A stretch of 64,000 nucleotides of DNA, from assembly GCA_000751295.2 (NCBI GenBank), contig CCMO02000001.1, positions 846,001 to 910,000 on the forward strand. Reading direction: 5' to 3'. Positions 1 through 8,618 of this stretch are shown one piece after another. The notes under the pieces were generated by a model. That model searched no databases, was not told where the DNA came from, and saw only the letters and a list, made by a program, of their open reading frames with translations. A program made the translations under genes and the position numbers. The stretch's first letter is position 1. Each line of letters opens with the position of its first letter. The DNA comes from a bacterium YEK0313 (lineage in GTDB: Bacteria > Pseudomonadota > Alphaproteobacteria > Rhizobiales > Phreatobacteraceae).

Positions 1-852
1 GCGATCCTGTTCATTCACGAGCTGACCCATGTCCGGCTGTCGACCCTGCCAGGCTTCTGGACCGGCTGGAACCTGCTGGTCGGCATTCCCCTGCTGGTGC
101 CCTCGTTCTTCTACGAAGGCGTGCACACCCTGCACCATGCCAAGACCCATTACGGCACGATCCGCGATCCCGAATATCTGCCGCTTGCCCATGACCGGCC
201 GCTCAGCCTCGTCGCCTTCACCGTCGCCTCGCTCACCTTCCCGCTCCTGCTGATCGCGCGTTCGCTGTTTCTGGTGCCGCTCGCAGCGATCATCCCGCCG
301 CTCCGCCGCCTGATGGTCGAGCGCCTGTCCGCGCTCGTCATCAATCCGGCCTTCCGGCGGCCGGAACTGACCCCGACGCTGGCTCGCCGCTGGCTGGTGC
401 TGGATGCGGCGACCAGCCTCTATGCCTGGACGGTGGCGGCATTCGTTCTGACCGGGGCGATCTCCTGGAGCTCCGCGCTGATCGTGCTCGCCATTGCCGC
501 CGGCATTGCGCTGATCAACCAGTTCCGCACGCTGTTCGCCCACCACTGGGAGAACGAAGGCGAAGAAATGGACGCGGTCGAGCAGCTCATGGACACGGTC
601 AACGTGCCGCCGCCCGCCATGCTGCCCATGCTCTGGGCGCCGGTCGGCCTGCGCTATCACGGGCTGCATCATTTCCTGCCCGGCCTGCCCTATCACAGCC
701 TGGGCGAAGCTCATCGGCGCCTGGTCTCGGCCCTGCCCGCCGACAACGCCTATCACCAGACCAACAGCACCGGCGCCGGCGCGGTGCTCGCCCGCCTGCT
801 CGCCCATCAGGCGCGGGTGGCCGAGGAGAAACGGGCACGAAAGGGCGGATAG
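1..852 (+). CDS. Fatty acid desaturase family protein (5' truncated by window)
   Basis: The reading frame is open from base 1 and ends at 852, so the N-terminus lies outside the window. The visible 283 residues carry the three histidine clusters of membrane di-iron desaturases/hydroxylases: HELTH near residue 7, HTLHHAKTHYG near 42-52, and YHGLHH near residue 219. The last cluster is followed by another His in LPYH. Hydrophobic stretches lie between the boxes (about residues 65-85 and 140-172), as expected for an inner-membrane enzyme. The family introduces double bonds or hydroxyl groups into acyl chains or carotenoids. The substrate cannot be told from this part. Confidence 0.85.
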   Translation, partial: AILFIHELTHVRLSTLPGFWTGWNLLVGIPLLVPSFFYEGVHTLHHAKTHYGTIRDPEYLPLAHDRPLSLVAFTVASLTFPLLLIARSLFLVPLAAIIPPLRRLMVERLSALVINPAFRRPELTPTLARRWLVLDAATSLYAWTVAAFVLTGAISWSSALIVLAIAAGIALINQFRTLFAHHWENEGEEMDAVEQLMDTVNVPPPAMLPMLWAPVGLRYHGLHHFLPGLPYHSLGEAHRRLVSALPADNAYHQTNSTGAGAVLARLLAHQARVAEEKRARKGG

Positions 853-914
853 CCTTCCGGCGAAGCAATCGGCGCGGTGGAAGGCAGAGGCCGGGCCGGA
901 TCGCCGTGCCTGCC

Positions 915-943
915 TTGATTGCAATGCGATCACTGCTTAATCT
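915..943 (+). promoter_or_regulatory. Promoter and operator of the FitAB-like module, apparently leaderless
   Basis: TTGATT (915-920) and TAATCT (938-943) are separated by exactly 17 bases. An imperfect palindrome at 916-932 (TGAT...ATCA, 14 of 17 positions symmetric) overlaps the -35 box and spacer, where an autorepressing antitoxin/toxin complex would bind. The antitoxin ATG at 952 is only 9 bases after the -10 box and has no Shine-Dalgarno sequence, so the transcript probably starts at or next to the start codon. Confidence 0.45.
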
Positions 944-951
944 GTCGGGCC

Positions 952-1191
952 ATGGCGAGCATCACGATCCGCAACCTCGATGACGGGCTGAAACGCCGGC
1001 TGCGCGTGCGCGCGGCCGAGCACGGTCGCTCCATGGAAGAAGAGGCGCGCGAGATTCTGCGTCAGGCGGTCGGCAATGTCGCCGCGCCGGCCAATCTCGG
1101 CAGGACCATCCATGCCCGCTTCGCCGCTCTTGGCGGCGTCGAGATCGAGCTGCCCCCGCGGGGCCCGATGCGCGATCCGCCGTCGCTCTGA
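952..1191 (+). CDS. FitA-like ribbon-helix-helix antitoxin
   Basis: A 79-residue protein starting MASITIRNLDDGLKRRLRVR, the typical FitA/VapB-type ribbon-helix-helix N-terminus, followed by the alpha-helical AAEHGRSMEEEAREILR segment. The C-terminal third (about residues 45-79) is the expected flexible toxin-binding tail. The RHH dimer binds the operator upstream, and the tail neutralises the PIN toxin encoded 12 bases downstream. The ATG at 952 is preferred over an upstream in-frame alternative start at 919 because family members begin exactly at MASITIRNLDD. Confidence 0.88.
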   Translation: MASITIRNLDDGLKRRLRVRAAEHGRSMEEEAREILRQAVGNVAAPANLGRTIHARFAALGGVEIELPPRGPMRDPPSL

Positions 1192-1203
1192 CAGCGCCGC
1201 ATC

Positions 1204-1638
1204 GTGATCGTGATCGACACCAACGTGATCTCCGAGCTGATGCGGGCCGCGCCTGCATCGGCGGTCCTGGAATGGTTCGCTGCCCACCGATCGACCGATC
1301 TCTACCTCAGCGCCGTGAGCGAAGCGGAACTGCGCACCGGCGCGGCCATCCTTCCGGCGGGCAAGCGCCGTGACAGGCTCATCGCCAGCATCGACGCCAT
1401 GATCAATGAAGATTTTGCCGGACGCGTGCTGCCGTTCGACAGTACCGCCGCAAGGGCCTATGCGACGATCGCCGCAGGCCGGCGTGCCACCGGCAGGCCG
1501 ATCGCCGAGGCTGATTGTCAGATCGCGGCCATAGCGCTCGCCTTCGAGGCGACCGTGGCGACGCGCAACGTCGCCGACTTCGAGGGCTGCGGCATCGCGA
1601 TCGTCGATCCCTGGCAGGGCTCCGGTCCGCAGCGCTGA
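1204..1638 (+). CDS. FitB/VapC-like PIN-domain toxin ribonuclease
   Basis: A 144-residue PIN-domain protein with a GTG start 12 bases after the antitoxin stop. The four acidic metal-binding residues are all present: D5 (VIDTNVISEL), E42 (AELRTG), D104 (AEADCQIA) and D125 (NVADFEG). The toxin therefore looks intact. Family members cut specific RNAs, often tRNA, and are held inactive by the cognate RHH antitoxin. The pair stands alone between a desaturase gene and a pseudogene, with no partner mobile element visible. Confidence 0.9.
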   Translation: MIVIDTNVISELMRAAPASAVLEWFAAHRSTDLYLSAVSEAELRTGAAILPAGKRRDRLIASIDAMINEDFAGRVLPFDSTAARAYATIAAGRRATGRPIAEADCQIAAIALAFEATVATRNVADFEGCGIAIVDPWQGSGPQR

Positions 1639-1690
1639 GCCATGGACCGCCTTTCCGGCCGGTTCTCTTCCGCGGCGGCCGGCGATCGCC

Positions 1691-2979
1691 TCAGTGGCCG
1701 ATCCTGGCATCCGGCCCCTCGCGCAGGATGGCCGCAAGCTCGGCGAGCGCGGCATCGAGCCGGTCGGTCGCCGCAACCGACAGGGCCAGGCGCACGGCGT
1801 TCGGGCCGTGGCCGGGCATGACCGCGAAGGCCGAGGCCGGCGTCACGGCAATGCCGCGCCGGGCGGCGGCCGCCACGAAGGTCTCCGCCCGCCAGGGCTC
1901 GGGCAGGTTCAGCCAGCCGTGAAAGGCGCGCGGATCGCCCGCCAGCGCGAAGCCCGAAAGCCGCCGCGCGGCGAGCGCCTGCCGCTCGGCCGCGGCGTGC
2001 CGCCGGCCTGCGCGAAGGCGGGCGCAACCCAGGCGCCGGTATGGAGCGCGCGGACGATCGCCTCGCGCGCGTCGGCCGGCGGCATCACGAAGCCCACCGT
2101 CAGGCCGGGCGAAAGGCGTTTCGACAGGCTGTCGACCAGCGCCACCCGCTCCGGCGCGAGGGCCTTGAGCGGCGGCAGCCGGTCGTCGAGAAAGGCATAG
2201 ATGCCGTCCTCGACGGCAAGGAGGTTTTCGTCGCGGAGAACGGCGGCGAGCCGCGCCCGGCGCTCCCGCGACATCGAGACGCCCAGCGGGTTGTGCAGGG
2301 TCGGCTGCAGGTAGAGCGCCTTCAGCGGCGCCTGCCGCTGCTGGGCGACGACCGCCTCGGGCACGAGCCCCTCCCCGTCCAGCGCCAGGGGCACGAGGCG
2401 AATGCCGAGCTGCCGGGCGATGTCCTTGACGAAGGGATAGGTCAGCGCCTCGACGCCGAGCCGGTCGCCGGTCGAAACAAGGGCGGAGAGCGTTGCGGCG
2501 ATCGCCTGCTTGCCGCTGCCGGCAAACAGCAGGCTGTCGGGATCCGGCGTCCAGCCGGGCCGGGCGAGGAAGGTCGCGGCGATGCCGCGCAGCGCCGCAC
2601 TACCGCGAGCGCTCGCCGGCGCGAAGGCTTGAGCGCGCGCCTCGGCACGTTGTGCGAGCTGGCCGAGGCTTGCTGCCAGCAGCGCGTCCTGTTCGGGCAC
2701 GGTGGGGAAATTCAGATCGAGATCGATCGTGAGGGGTGTCGGCTCGGCGAGCGCCGGGCGCGCCAGTGTCGGCATCAGCCGGACGAAGGTGCCGCGGCCG
2801 ACCTCGCCGGCGGCGACGCCGCGGCGCACCAGTTCGCCATAGACGCGCGCCGCGGTCGAGGCCGCGATGCCGCGGCGATAGGCGAAGTCGCGCTGCGGCG
2901 GCAGGCGGTCGCCCGCCCGCAGCCGGCCGGTGCGGATCTCGGCGATCACATCGTCGACGATATCGAGGTAATTGGCCAA
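1691..2979 (-). pseudogene. Broken MocR/GntR-type PLP-dependent regulator (frameshift and internal loss)
   Basis: The N-terminus carries a winged-helix GntR DNA-binding domain (LRAGDRLPPQRDFAYRRGIA...GRGTFVRL). An aminotransferase-like fold follows, with HNPLGVS and the PLP-binding region DSLSKRLSPGLTVGF. After the phrase APAFAQAGGT (near 2003) the frame is lost. The proper C-terminus (QALAARRLSGFALAGDP, then ARRGIAVTPASAF) continues in another frame down to a stop at 1691. Relative to the family, a helical segment of roughly 20 residues is also missing at the junction, so this looks like a real deletion rather than a one-base error. The TTG at 2979 is a guess; the start is uncertain. It is divergent from the hydrolase gene it may have controlled. 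Confidence 0.7.
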
Positions 2980-3008
2980 ATTGCACCGAGAGCAATATAT
3001 CGATTGCT
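2973..3008 (+). promoter_or_regulatory. Promoter of the alpha/beta-hydrolase with overlapping palindrome
   Basis: TTGGCC (2973-2978) and TATATC (2996-3001) are spaced by 17 bases and point to the hydrolase. The dyad AGCAAT-N6-ATTGCT at 2991-3008 covers the -10 element and lies at the head of the divergent MocR-like gene. It is a candidate operator for that (now broken) regulator. Confidence 0.4.
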
Positions 3009-3064
3009 CCGAGACGATAGAGATGGAAGGGTCGCCCCGCAAGACTGGATGGTGGGAGCAACCG

Positions 3065-3913
3065 ATGACGCCGCGCCCGGGCAAGATAGCGACCCTCGAA
3101 GGCCTCAGCTTCGCCTATGACGATGTGGGCGGAGGCCCCGACGTCCTGCTGCTCGTGCATGGCCATCCGTTCGACCGCTCGATGTGGACGCCGCAGCTCG
3201 CGGCGCTGGAAAGTTCGGGCTGGCGCGTCGTTGCGCCCGACCTGCGCGGGTATGGCGCCAGCGGCATGGCCGGCGACAAGACGACGCTCGACATCTTCGC
3301 GCACGACCTCGCCGCTCTCCTCGACCATCTCGGCATCGCTTCGGCGGTGATCGGCGGCCTGTCGATGGGTGGCCAGATCGTGATGGAATTCTGCCGCCTG
3401 TTTCCGCAACGCGTGCGCGGCCTCATCCTCGCCGCGACCTTTCCGCAGGCCGAGACGCCGGCGGGCAGGATCGCCCGCAATGCCGCGGCGGACCGCCTCC
3501 TGGCCGAGGGCATGGGCCCCTATGCCGAGGAGATGCTGCCGAAGATGATCGCCGCGAACACCATCCGATCCCAGCCGCACGTCGCCGACCATGTCCGCGG
3601 CATGATGCGCCATGCCCGGCCCCCCGGTGCGGCCGCCGCGCTGCGCGGACGTGCCGAGCGCCCCGACTACCAGGACGTGCTGCAAGGATTCGATGGACCT
3701 GGCCTCATCGTCGTCGGCGACGAGGATGCCTTTACCAGCCGCGCCGACGCCGAGCGCATGCAGACCCTGGTCCGAAGCTCCCGCCTGATCTGGCTGCCGG
3801 GTATCGGCCACATGCCCAATCTGGAAGCGAGCGACGCCTTCAACACGGCCCTGCTTGGCTTTCTCGCAGAACTGTCGGCCAGGTCGCCGGTCCGACCGGC
3901 CTCGGCCGGATGA
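3065..3913 (+). CDS. Alpha/beta-hydrolase fold protein
   Basis: A 282-residue cytosolic alpha/beta-hydrolase. The nucleophile elbow GGLSMGG places Ser at residue 100, the acid is in VVGDEDAF (about 219-221), and the base His is in GIGHMPN (249). The oxyanion segment LLVHGHPFDRSMW is at about 29-41. The closest familiar subgroup by pattern is 3-oxoadipate enol-lactonase / BPHL-like hydrolases, but no aromatic-ring genes are next to it and the substrate is unknown. The ATG at 3065, just after GGGAGCAACCG, is chosen over upstream in-frame starts because homologous sequence begins here. Confidence 0.8.
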   Translation: MTPRPGKIATLEGLSFAYDDVGGGPDVLLLVHGHPFDRSMWTPQLAALESSGWRVVAPDLRGYGASGMAGDKTTLDIFAHDLAALLDHLGIASAVIGGLSMGGQIVMEFCRLFPQRVRGLILAATFPQAETPAGRIARNAAADRLLAEGMGPYAEEMLPKMIAANTIRSQPHVADHVRGMMRHARPPGAAAALRGRAERPDYQDVLQGFDGPGLIVVGDEDAFTSRADAERMQTLVRSSRLIWLPGIGHMPNLEASDAFNTALLGFLAELSARSPVRPASAG

Positions 3914-3934
3914 CAGGCCGCACAGGATGCCCTT

Positions 3935-6900
3935 TCACCATTGGTAGCGGAGCGTGCCGCGGCCGGCATAAGAACTGCCGCGGCCTGAGAAGCTGCCCTC
4001 GAAGGTCGCAGCAGCCGACCAGCCATTCGTCCATTTGAGCTCGGCGCCGACCGAGGTCAGCAGGGCATTCGGCGCCTCGCGCGCGCCCTGGACGACGAAG
4101 CCGGCGGCCGGCAGGCTCGTGAACGCGGCGCTGACGATGGCATTCGGGTTGACATTGTGCGCCCAGGCGAGCCGCCCGCGCAGGGTAAGCTCGGCCTCGC
4201 CGATCCGGATCGCCTTGTCGGCCCTGAGGCCGAGCTCGGTGCGCCAGGCGGTCGCCGAGCGGCCGGCATAGTCGAGCGCGAAGAGGCCGGAGCCCGAGGT
4301 CACCCGCTCGCGATAGCCTGCCGTCGAGAGGCTGACGACCTCGCCGGCGGCATAGGGCGTCAGGCCCGCAAAGCCCGCCGCGAAGCGATAGCCGGTCTCG
4401 ATACGGCCCGAGACGGCGTTGGCGGTGAAGCGGCCGGTCAGGCGGTCGCCCATGAAGCGCCGCTCGGTGGTGACGTCCTGCCAGCCATAGGCGAGCGCCG
4501 CCGCAACATAGGCCGCGCCGATCTGGTGGCGGCCGTAGAGGCCGATCTGGAACACGTCGGAGGAGCCGCCGCCGAGCCCCTGGCCGAGGCGGTAGCTGGT
4601 GCCGGCCGCGCCCAGCGCGAAGCCGATGACGGTGTCCGTCGACACCCGATAGTCGGCACCGAAGGCGCTGCCGTAGATGCTGGTCGAGGTGCCGTGCGAG
4701 CCGATCGCAGTATTGCCGCCGAGCGCCTGGACGCCACCGTAACCGGAGGCCCAGGCACTCCAGCGCGCCGGCTCGGCGACGATCACGCCGCGCGGGCCGC
4801 GCGCGAGATCGGCCATCTCGGTGACGCTCGCGTTGCGGCCATTGGAATAGGGATCGGTCATCAGGCCGAGGAAGCGGCTCATCACGCCGATGGTCGCGGC
4901 TTGAATGCCGGTCGCGGCCTCGCCGGAAGCACCCGACAGGCCTGTCGGCGTCAGCGCACCGAAAACGAGCGGAATGCCACCGGCCGTGTTGAACGAATTC
5001 ACCAGGGCGCGGGCGACATGGGCCTGATTGACGGTCAGGCCCGTACCGAAGCGCGGCGGAGTGGGACCGCCCGGGTCCGGGCCGCCAGGGTTCGGACCGC
5101 CGGGGTTGGGGCCGCCCGGATTGGGACCGCCCGGATCGGGACCGCCCGGATCGGGCCCTCCCGGCACGTAGTTCAGCGTCAGGTCGAGATGGACGCTGGT
5201 CGCGTCCTGCTTCAGCGCGACGGTAAAATTGGCCGGCAGGTTGGTGTTGACCGCGCCGGCGAAGGCACCGCTGACCGTGCCGGCGGTGAGGATCGTATAG
5301 CGCTTGGTGACATAGGCGCCCGGCGCGTAAGAGGCCGCCACCGTCGCGCCGCCGAGCGTCGCCGTGCCCGACACGTTCACCCGGCCGGAACCGAGCGGCG
5401 AGACCTCGACCGCATAGGTCGAACCGGCAGCGAAGGTCAGTCCCCCCTGGACGGTGAGCGTGCCGATCGAATTGCCGGGCGCCAGCGTGCCGCCGGCATG
5501 GATGACCGTCTCGCCGACCGTGCCGGTGCCGCCGAGCGTGCCGCCGGCATTGACCGTGACCAGGGGCGAGGCGACGATCGAGCCGTTGACGCTCAGCGTG
5601 CCGCCGTCGACCGTCGTCGTTCCGGTATAGCTGTTGGTGCCGGAAAAGATCTGATGGCCGGCACCGGTCTTCACCACCGAGACCCGGCCGCCATCCGCGG
5701 AATCGAAGATCGTGCCGGCGAAATCGGCCGTGCCGCTGGGCATGGCCAGGGTGAGCGTGCGATCATCCGGGCCCAAGGCCGCGACCCGCCCGGTCGCGGC
5801 ACCCGACAAGGAGCGCAGGGTCACCGCCAGCGCATAGGTCGTGTTCAACAGGCCGTCGACGATATGATCGGAATTGGCTGAGAGCGAATCCGGTGCCGCG
5901 CCCCAAAGTTGGCCGGTCGCCGTGATATGGGTCCTCCCGCGGTAGCTGTTCGATCCGGCCAGCCAGACGCCGCCCGTCACCGCTCCGCCATTGCCGGTAA
6001 CGGTCAGCGTGCCGATGCCGTCTCCGTCGGATATGGCCCCGATAATCCCGATCTGACCCGACCCGGCATCCAGCGTGCCACCGCTGCCGGTGACGACCAG
6101 ACCGTTCGGCAGGGACAGGCTTCCCCCGCCATTGCGCAGCGTGCCGCCGTCGAGCGTGACAAGTCCGGTGCCGGGAGCCGCGCCAGCCTGGAACTCCAGC
6201 ACGCCGCCGCTGATCGTCGTCCCTCCGGAATAGGTATTGGAGCCCGACAGGACGACCGTCGCCGTACCGGTCTTGATCAGGCTGCCGCTACCAGTGATGG
6301 CTCCGGCGATCGTCGTGCCGTTGTCGTGCTGACGCAGCGTGAGCGACGCGCCGCCGGCAATGTCGATGCCGCCCTCCAGCTTGCCTGCCGGCCCCATGGT
6401 CAGGCGGCTCGCGCCACCAGTCAGGACGATCGCGCTCGCACGCACCGCACTGTAGCCACTGAGCCCACCGGAAATGGTACCGCTATTGTCGATCGTCAGC
6501 GCGCTGCCGGTAATGCCGGCCCCGCCCTCGCCGTAGAAAGGAGACGGGCCATCCAGGGCGAAGGTGCCATTGCCGCCGACGATGCTGCCGCGATTGACGA
6601 TCGTGGTGCCGTCGGCCTGCACGCCGGCGCCGCCCACGCCCCGTGCCAAGGGGCGGCCTGATGGCGGCAGCGCGCCACTGCCGCCGGCGATCCGCCCGTC
6701 GGTGTCGATGCTGCCGCCGGTCGCCTGAACGCCCACCCCGCCGTTGATGATGCTTCCCCCCGACAGCGTCGGCAGACCGCCGGTGCCGCCGGTGATTTCG
6801 CCAGTCGCCTTGTTCATGATGGCCGTGCCGTCGGCCTGGATGCCGGCGCCACCGCTGCCAGCCGTGCTCCAGTTTGGACTCCCGCCGGTTCCCCCGAAGA

Positions 6901-8335
6901 TCCTGCCGCTGTTTTCGATGACGCCGCCGCTAGCGATCACGCCGGCACCGGCGCCGCCGCCAGCCGCCCTGCCGCCACCGCCACCACCGGCGCCGCCTTG
7001 CAGCAGGCCCGAATTCACGATGCTTCCGCCGGCCTCCAGAACGACCGCCGCGGCGCCGTGCCCGCCGCGGCCGCTGCCGTTCCCGTCCCCACCCACGCCC
7101 CCCGTGACCTCTCCCTCGTTGACGAGCCGGCCTGCGCCGCGGAACAGGATGCCGACGCCGGCATCACCCCCGGTGACCGTGCCGGCGCCGCCGGCCCCGC
7201 CGGTGATCGTGCCGACGACAGTACCGGTGCTCATCACAGTGATCTTATTGGTGACCACGCTCGTGGGGGCGCCCGGGCCAACGCCGCCCACTTCGATCGC
7301 GCTGCCGCCCATGCCGCCATCGATCACATTGCTCGAGGTCGGTTGCCAGCCACCCAGGATCATGCCGGTGTTGACGATCGAGCTGGTCGCGCCGTCGCGC
7401 AGAATCACGCCGGCGCCGGCACGACCGGAATGGCCATCGGCCGGCGCGCCCGCAGCACCACCAAAGATGGCCCCCTTGTTGTCGATGCTGGCGCCCCACG
7501 CCTCGACCCCGGCGCCGCCGGTCCCGGCAGTCGCGCCCGATCCCGCGCCGCTTTTGACATCGCCGCCGCTGCCGCCCAGGATTCCCATGTCGTTGGTGAT
7601 CGTGCCGCCGTTAGCCAGCAGCCCGGCGCCCCCCGTGCCGCCAGTTCCACTGCCCGTCATCGCGCCGCCGGCCCCGCCAACCACAAAGCCCTGGTTGAGG
7701 ATGCTGCCGCCGTCACGGGCGAACAGGCCGGCGCCGCCGCCCGCGCCCATTCCCACCAGGGATGAGGCGCCCGTGCCGCCAGTCGCGCGCCCGCCCGCAC
7801 TGATGGTGACCGTTCCGCCATCGAGCACCAGGAGCGCCGTACCGCCACCGCCGGACCCCTGGCTCGGCCAGCCAAGCACGATCGCCGCTGCGCCGATTCC
7901 GCCACCACCGCCGCTGATGGACCTGTTGTCGGTGACGACCGTGCCGCCGCGCCGCAGCACCAGCCCGGTGCCGCCGCCACCCCCGCCATTGCCCGTACCG
8001 TCGGCACCTGCAGCGCCGTTATAGTCCTGCGTCAGGGTCGCGTCGCCTTCGACCGCACCGCCGGCAGCCCCGCCGCCACCGTCGGTAACGCCGGGCGCAT
8101 AGCCCCCGCCATGGCCACCTGCCGCATCGCCGCCCGGCGAACCATCGGGAATGCCCCCACCCGAGCGCCCGAAGCCGCCGCCGCCGCCACCACCACGGCC
8201 GCCGCTCAGGCCATCGGAGCCGTTGCCGCCGCCGCTCTCGATCTGCTGGGCCAGCGCCGGCGCCGCGGCGGCCAGCGTAACGCTCGCCAGCATGAGCGCG
8301 ACCAGCGAGGCGCGGGACAACAGATGTTTCGGCAT
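3935..8335 (-). CDS. Autotransporter AT1, glycine-rich passenger with PATR repeats
   Basis: A type V secreted protein of 1466 residues. A signal peptide (about 1-30, ending PALAQ) leads into a glycine-rich passenger (about 32-640) made of near-repeats such as GGAGVEA..., each a predicted beta-helix rung. Autotransporter-associated strand motifs follow (GSNTYSGGTTISGG near 690, GTNSYTGTTTVDGG near 900). Next come a GGPxP pentapeptide linker of 7 copies (about 1057-1091), a conserved VNQAHVARALVNSFN linker helix, and a C-terminal barrel (about 1188-1466) ending LRYQW with a terminal aromatic residue. The ATG at 8335 has GGAG 8 bases upstream. The intact frame contrasts with its sister AT2. Likely role is adhesion or aggregation at the cell surface; ligand unknown. 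Confidence 0.9.
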   Translation of the reverse strand: MPKHLLSRASLVALMLASVTLAAAAPALAQQIESGGGNGSDGLSGGRGGGGGGGFGRSGGGIPDGSPGGDAAGGHGGGYAPGVTDGGGGAAGGAVEGDATLTQDYNGAAGADGTGNGGGGGGTGLVLRRGGTVVTDNRSISGGGGGIGAAAIVLGWPSQGSGGGGTALLVLDGGTVTISAGGRATGGTGASSLVGMGAGGGAGLFARDGGSILNQGFVVGGAGGAMTGSGTGGTGGAGLLANGGTITNDMGILGGSGGDVKSGAGSGATAGTGGAGVEAWGASIDNKGAIFGGAAGAPADGHSGRAGAGVILRDGATSSIVNTGMILGGWQPTSSNVIDGGMGGSAIEVGGVGPGAPTSVVTNKITVMSTGTVVGTITGGAGGAGTVTGGDAGVGILFRGAGRLVNEGEVTGGVGGDGNGSGRGGHGAAAVVLEAGGSIVNSGLLQGGAGGGGGGRAAGGGAGAGVIASGGVIENSGRIFGGTGGSPNWSTAGSGGAGIQADGTAIMNKATGEITGGTGGLPTLSGGSIINGGVGVQATGGSIDTDGRIAGGSGALPPSGRPLARGVGGAGVQADGTTIVNRGSIVGGNGTFALDGPSPFYGEGGAGITGSALTIDNSGTISGGLSGYSAVRASAIVLTGGASRLTMGPAGKLEGGIDIAGGASLTLRQHDNGTTIAGAITGSGSLIKTGTATVVLSGSNTYSGGTTISGGVLEFQAGAAPGTGLVTLDGGTLRNGGGSLSLPNGLVVTGSGGTLDAGSGQIGIIGAISDGDGIGTLTVTGNGGAVTGGVWLAGSNSYRGRTHITATGQLWGAAPDSLSANSDHIVDGLLNTTYALAVTLRSLSGAATGRVAALGPDDRTLTLAMPSGTADFAGTIFDSADGGRVSVVKTGAGHQIFSGTNSYTGTTTVDGGTLSVNGSIVASPLVTVNAGGTLGGTGTVGETVIHAGGTLAPGNSIGTLTVQGGLTFAAGSTYAVEVSPLGSGRVNVSGTATLGGATVAASYAPGAYVTKRYTILTAGTVSGAFAGAVNTNLPANFTVALKQDATSVHLDLTLNYVPGGPDPGGPDPGGPNPGGPNPGGPNPGGPDPGGPTPPRFGTGLTVNQAHVARALVNSFNTAGGIPLVFGALTPTGLSGASGEAATGIQAATIGVMSRFLGLMTDPYSNGRNASVTEMADLARGPRGVIVAEPARWSAWASGYGGVQALGGNTAIGSHGTSTSIYGSAFGADYRVSTDTVIGFALGAAGTSYRLGQGLGGGSSDVFQIGLYGRHQIGAAYVAAALAYGWQDVTTERRFMGDRLTGRFTANAVSGRIETGYRFAAGFAGLTPYAAGEVVSLSTAGYRERVTSGSGLFALDYAGRSATAWRTELGLRADKAIRIGEAELTLRGRLAWAHNVNPNAIVSAAFTSLPAAGFVVQGAREAPNALLTSVGAELKWTNGWSAAATFEGSFSGRGSSYAGRGTLRYQW
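5063..5163 (-). repeat. 15-bp tandem repeat encoding GGPxP linker in AT1
   Basis: About seven copies of a 15-base unit encode GGPDP/GGPNP/GGPTP between passenger and barrel. The sister gene AT2 has six. AT3 and AT4 lack the repeat. The unit is a multiple of three, so copy changes alter only linker length. Confidence 0.8.
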
Positions 8336-8429
8336 GCCTTCGCTCCGGCGCTCGTCCACGGATCGCGCGCCGGGTGCAGATTCTGCGGGCCGCAACCGCC
8401 GAAAGCGTAGCGGCGGGCGCCCTGTCTCA

Positions 8430-8451
8430 AAATACGGCACCTGTCGTATTT
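8430..8451. promoter_or_regulatory. 22-bp palindrome upstream of AT1
   Basis: AAATACG-N8-CGTATTT, 95 bases upstream of the AT1 start. The same 22 bases occur at the same distance upstream of AT2 (17041-17062), followed in both by a nearly identical leader. No T-run follows, so it reads as an operator for a dimeric regulator rather than as a terminator. Confidence 0.55.
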
Positions 8452-8618
8452 CGGCGCGGGGGGAGCTATCAGCCGCGCGGCGGTTGGTCGTGATCGCAGG
8501 TTCGCCTTGGGTCCCGGCCTTGCCATGAGGATCGGAAAAGCCCCGCATGGGCGGGATGCTCCTCCGACCGCATTCGGGTGCAGCGGTCGGCAGGAGGCTC
8601 GACGGGACGCCTGCGCCG

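Noticed and set aside
6744..8024. Pro-rich plus-strand frames opposite the Gly-rich part of AT1 (and similarly opposite AT2 and AT4)
   Set aside because: Poly-Pro is the mirror image of the GGx coding repeats on the other strand; no start signal or domain.
6400..8250. Dense repetitive pattern that could suggest a CRISPR or satellite array
   Set aside because: Units are degenerate coding repeats of Gly-rich beta-helix rungs, not identical repeats with unique spacers.
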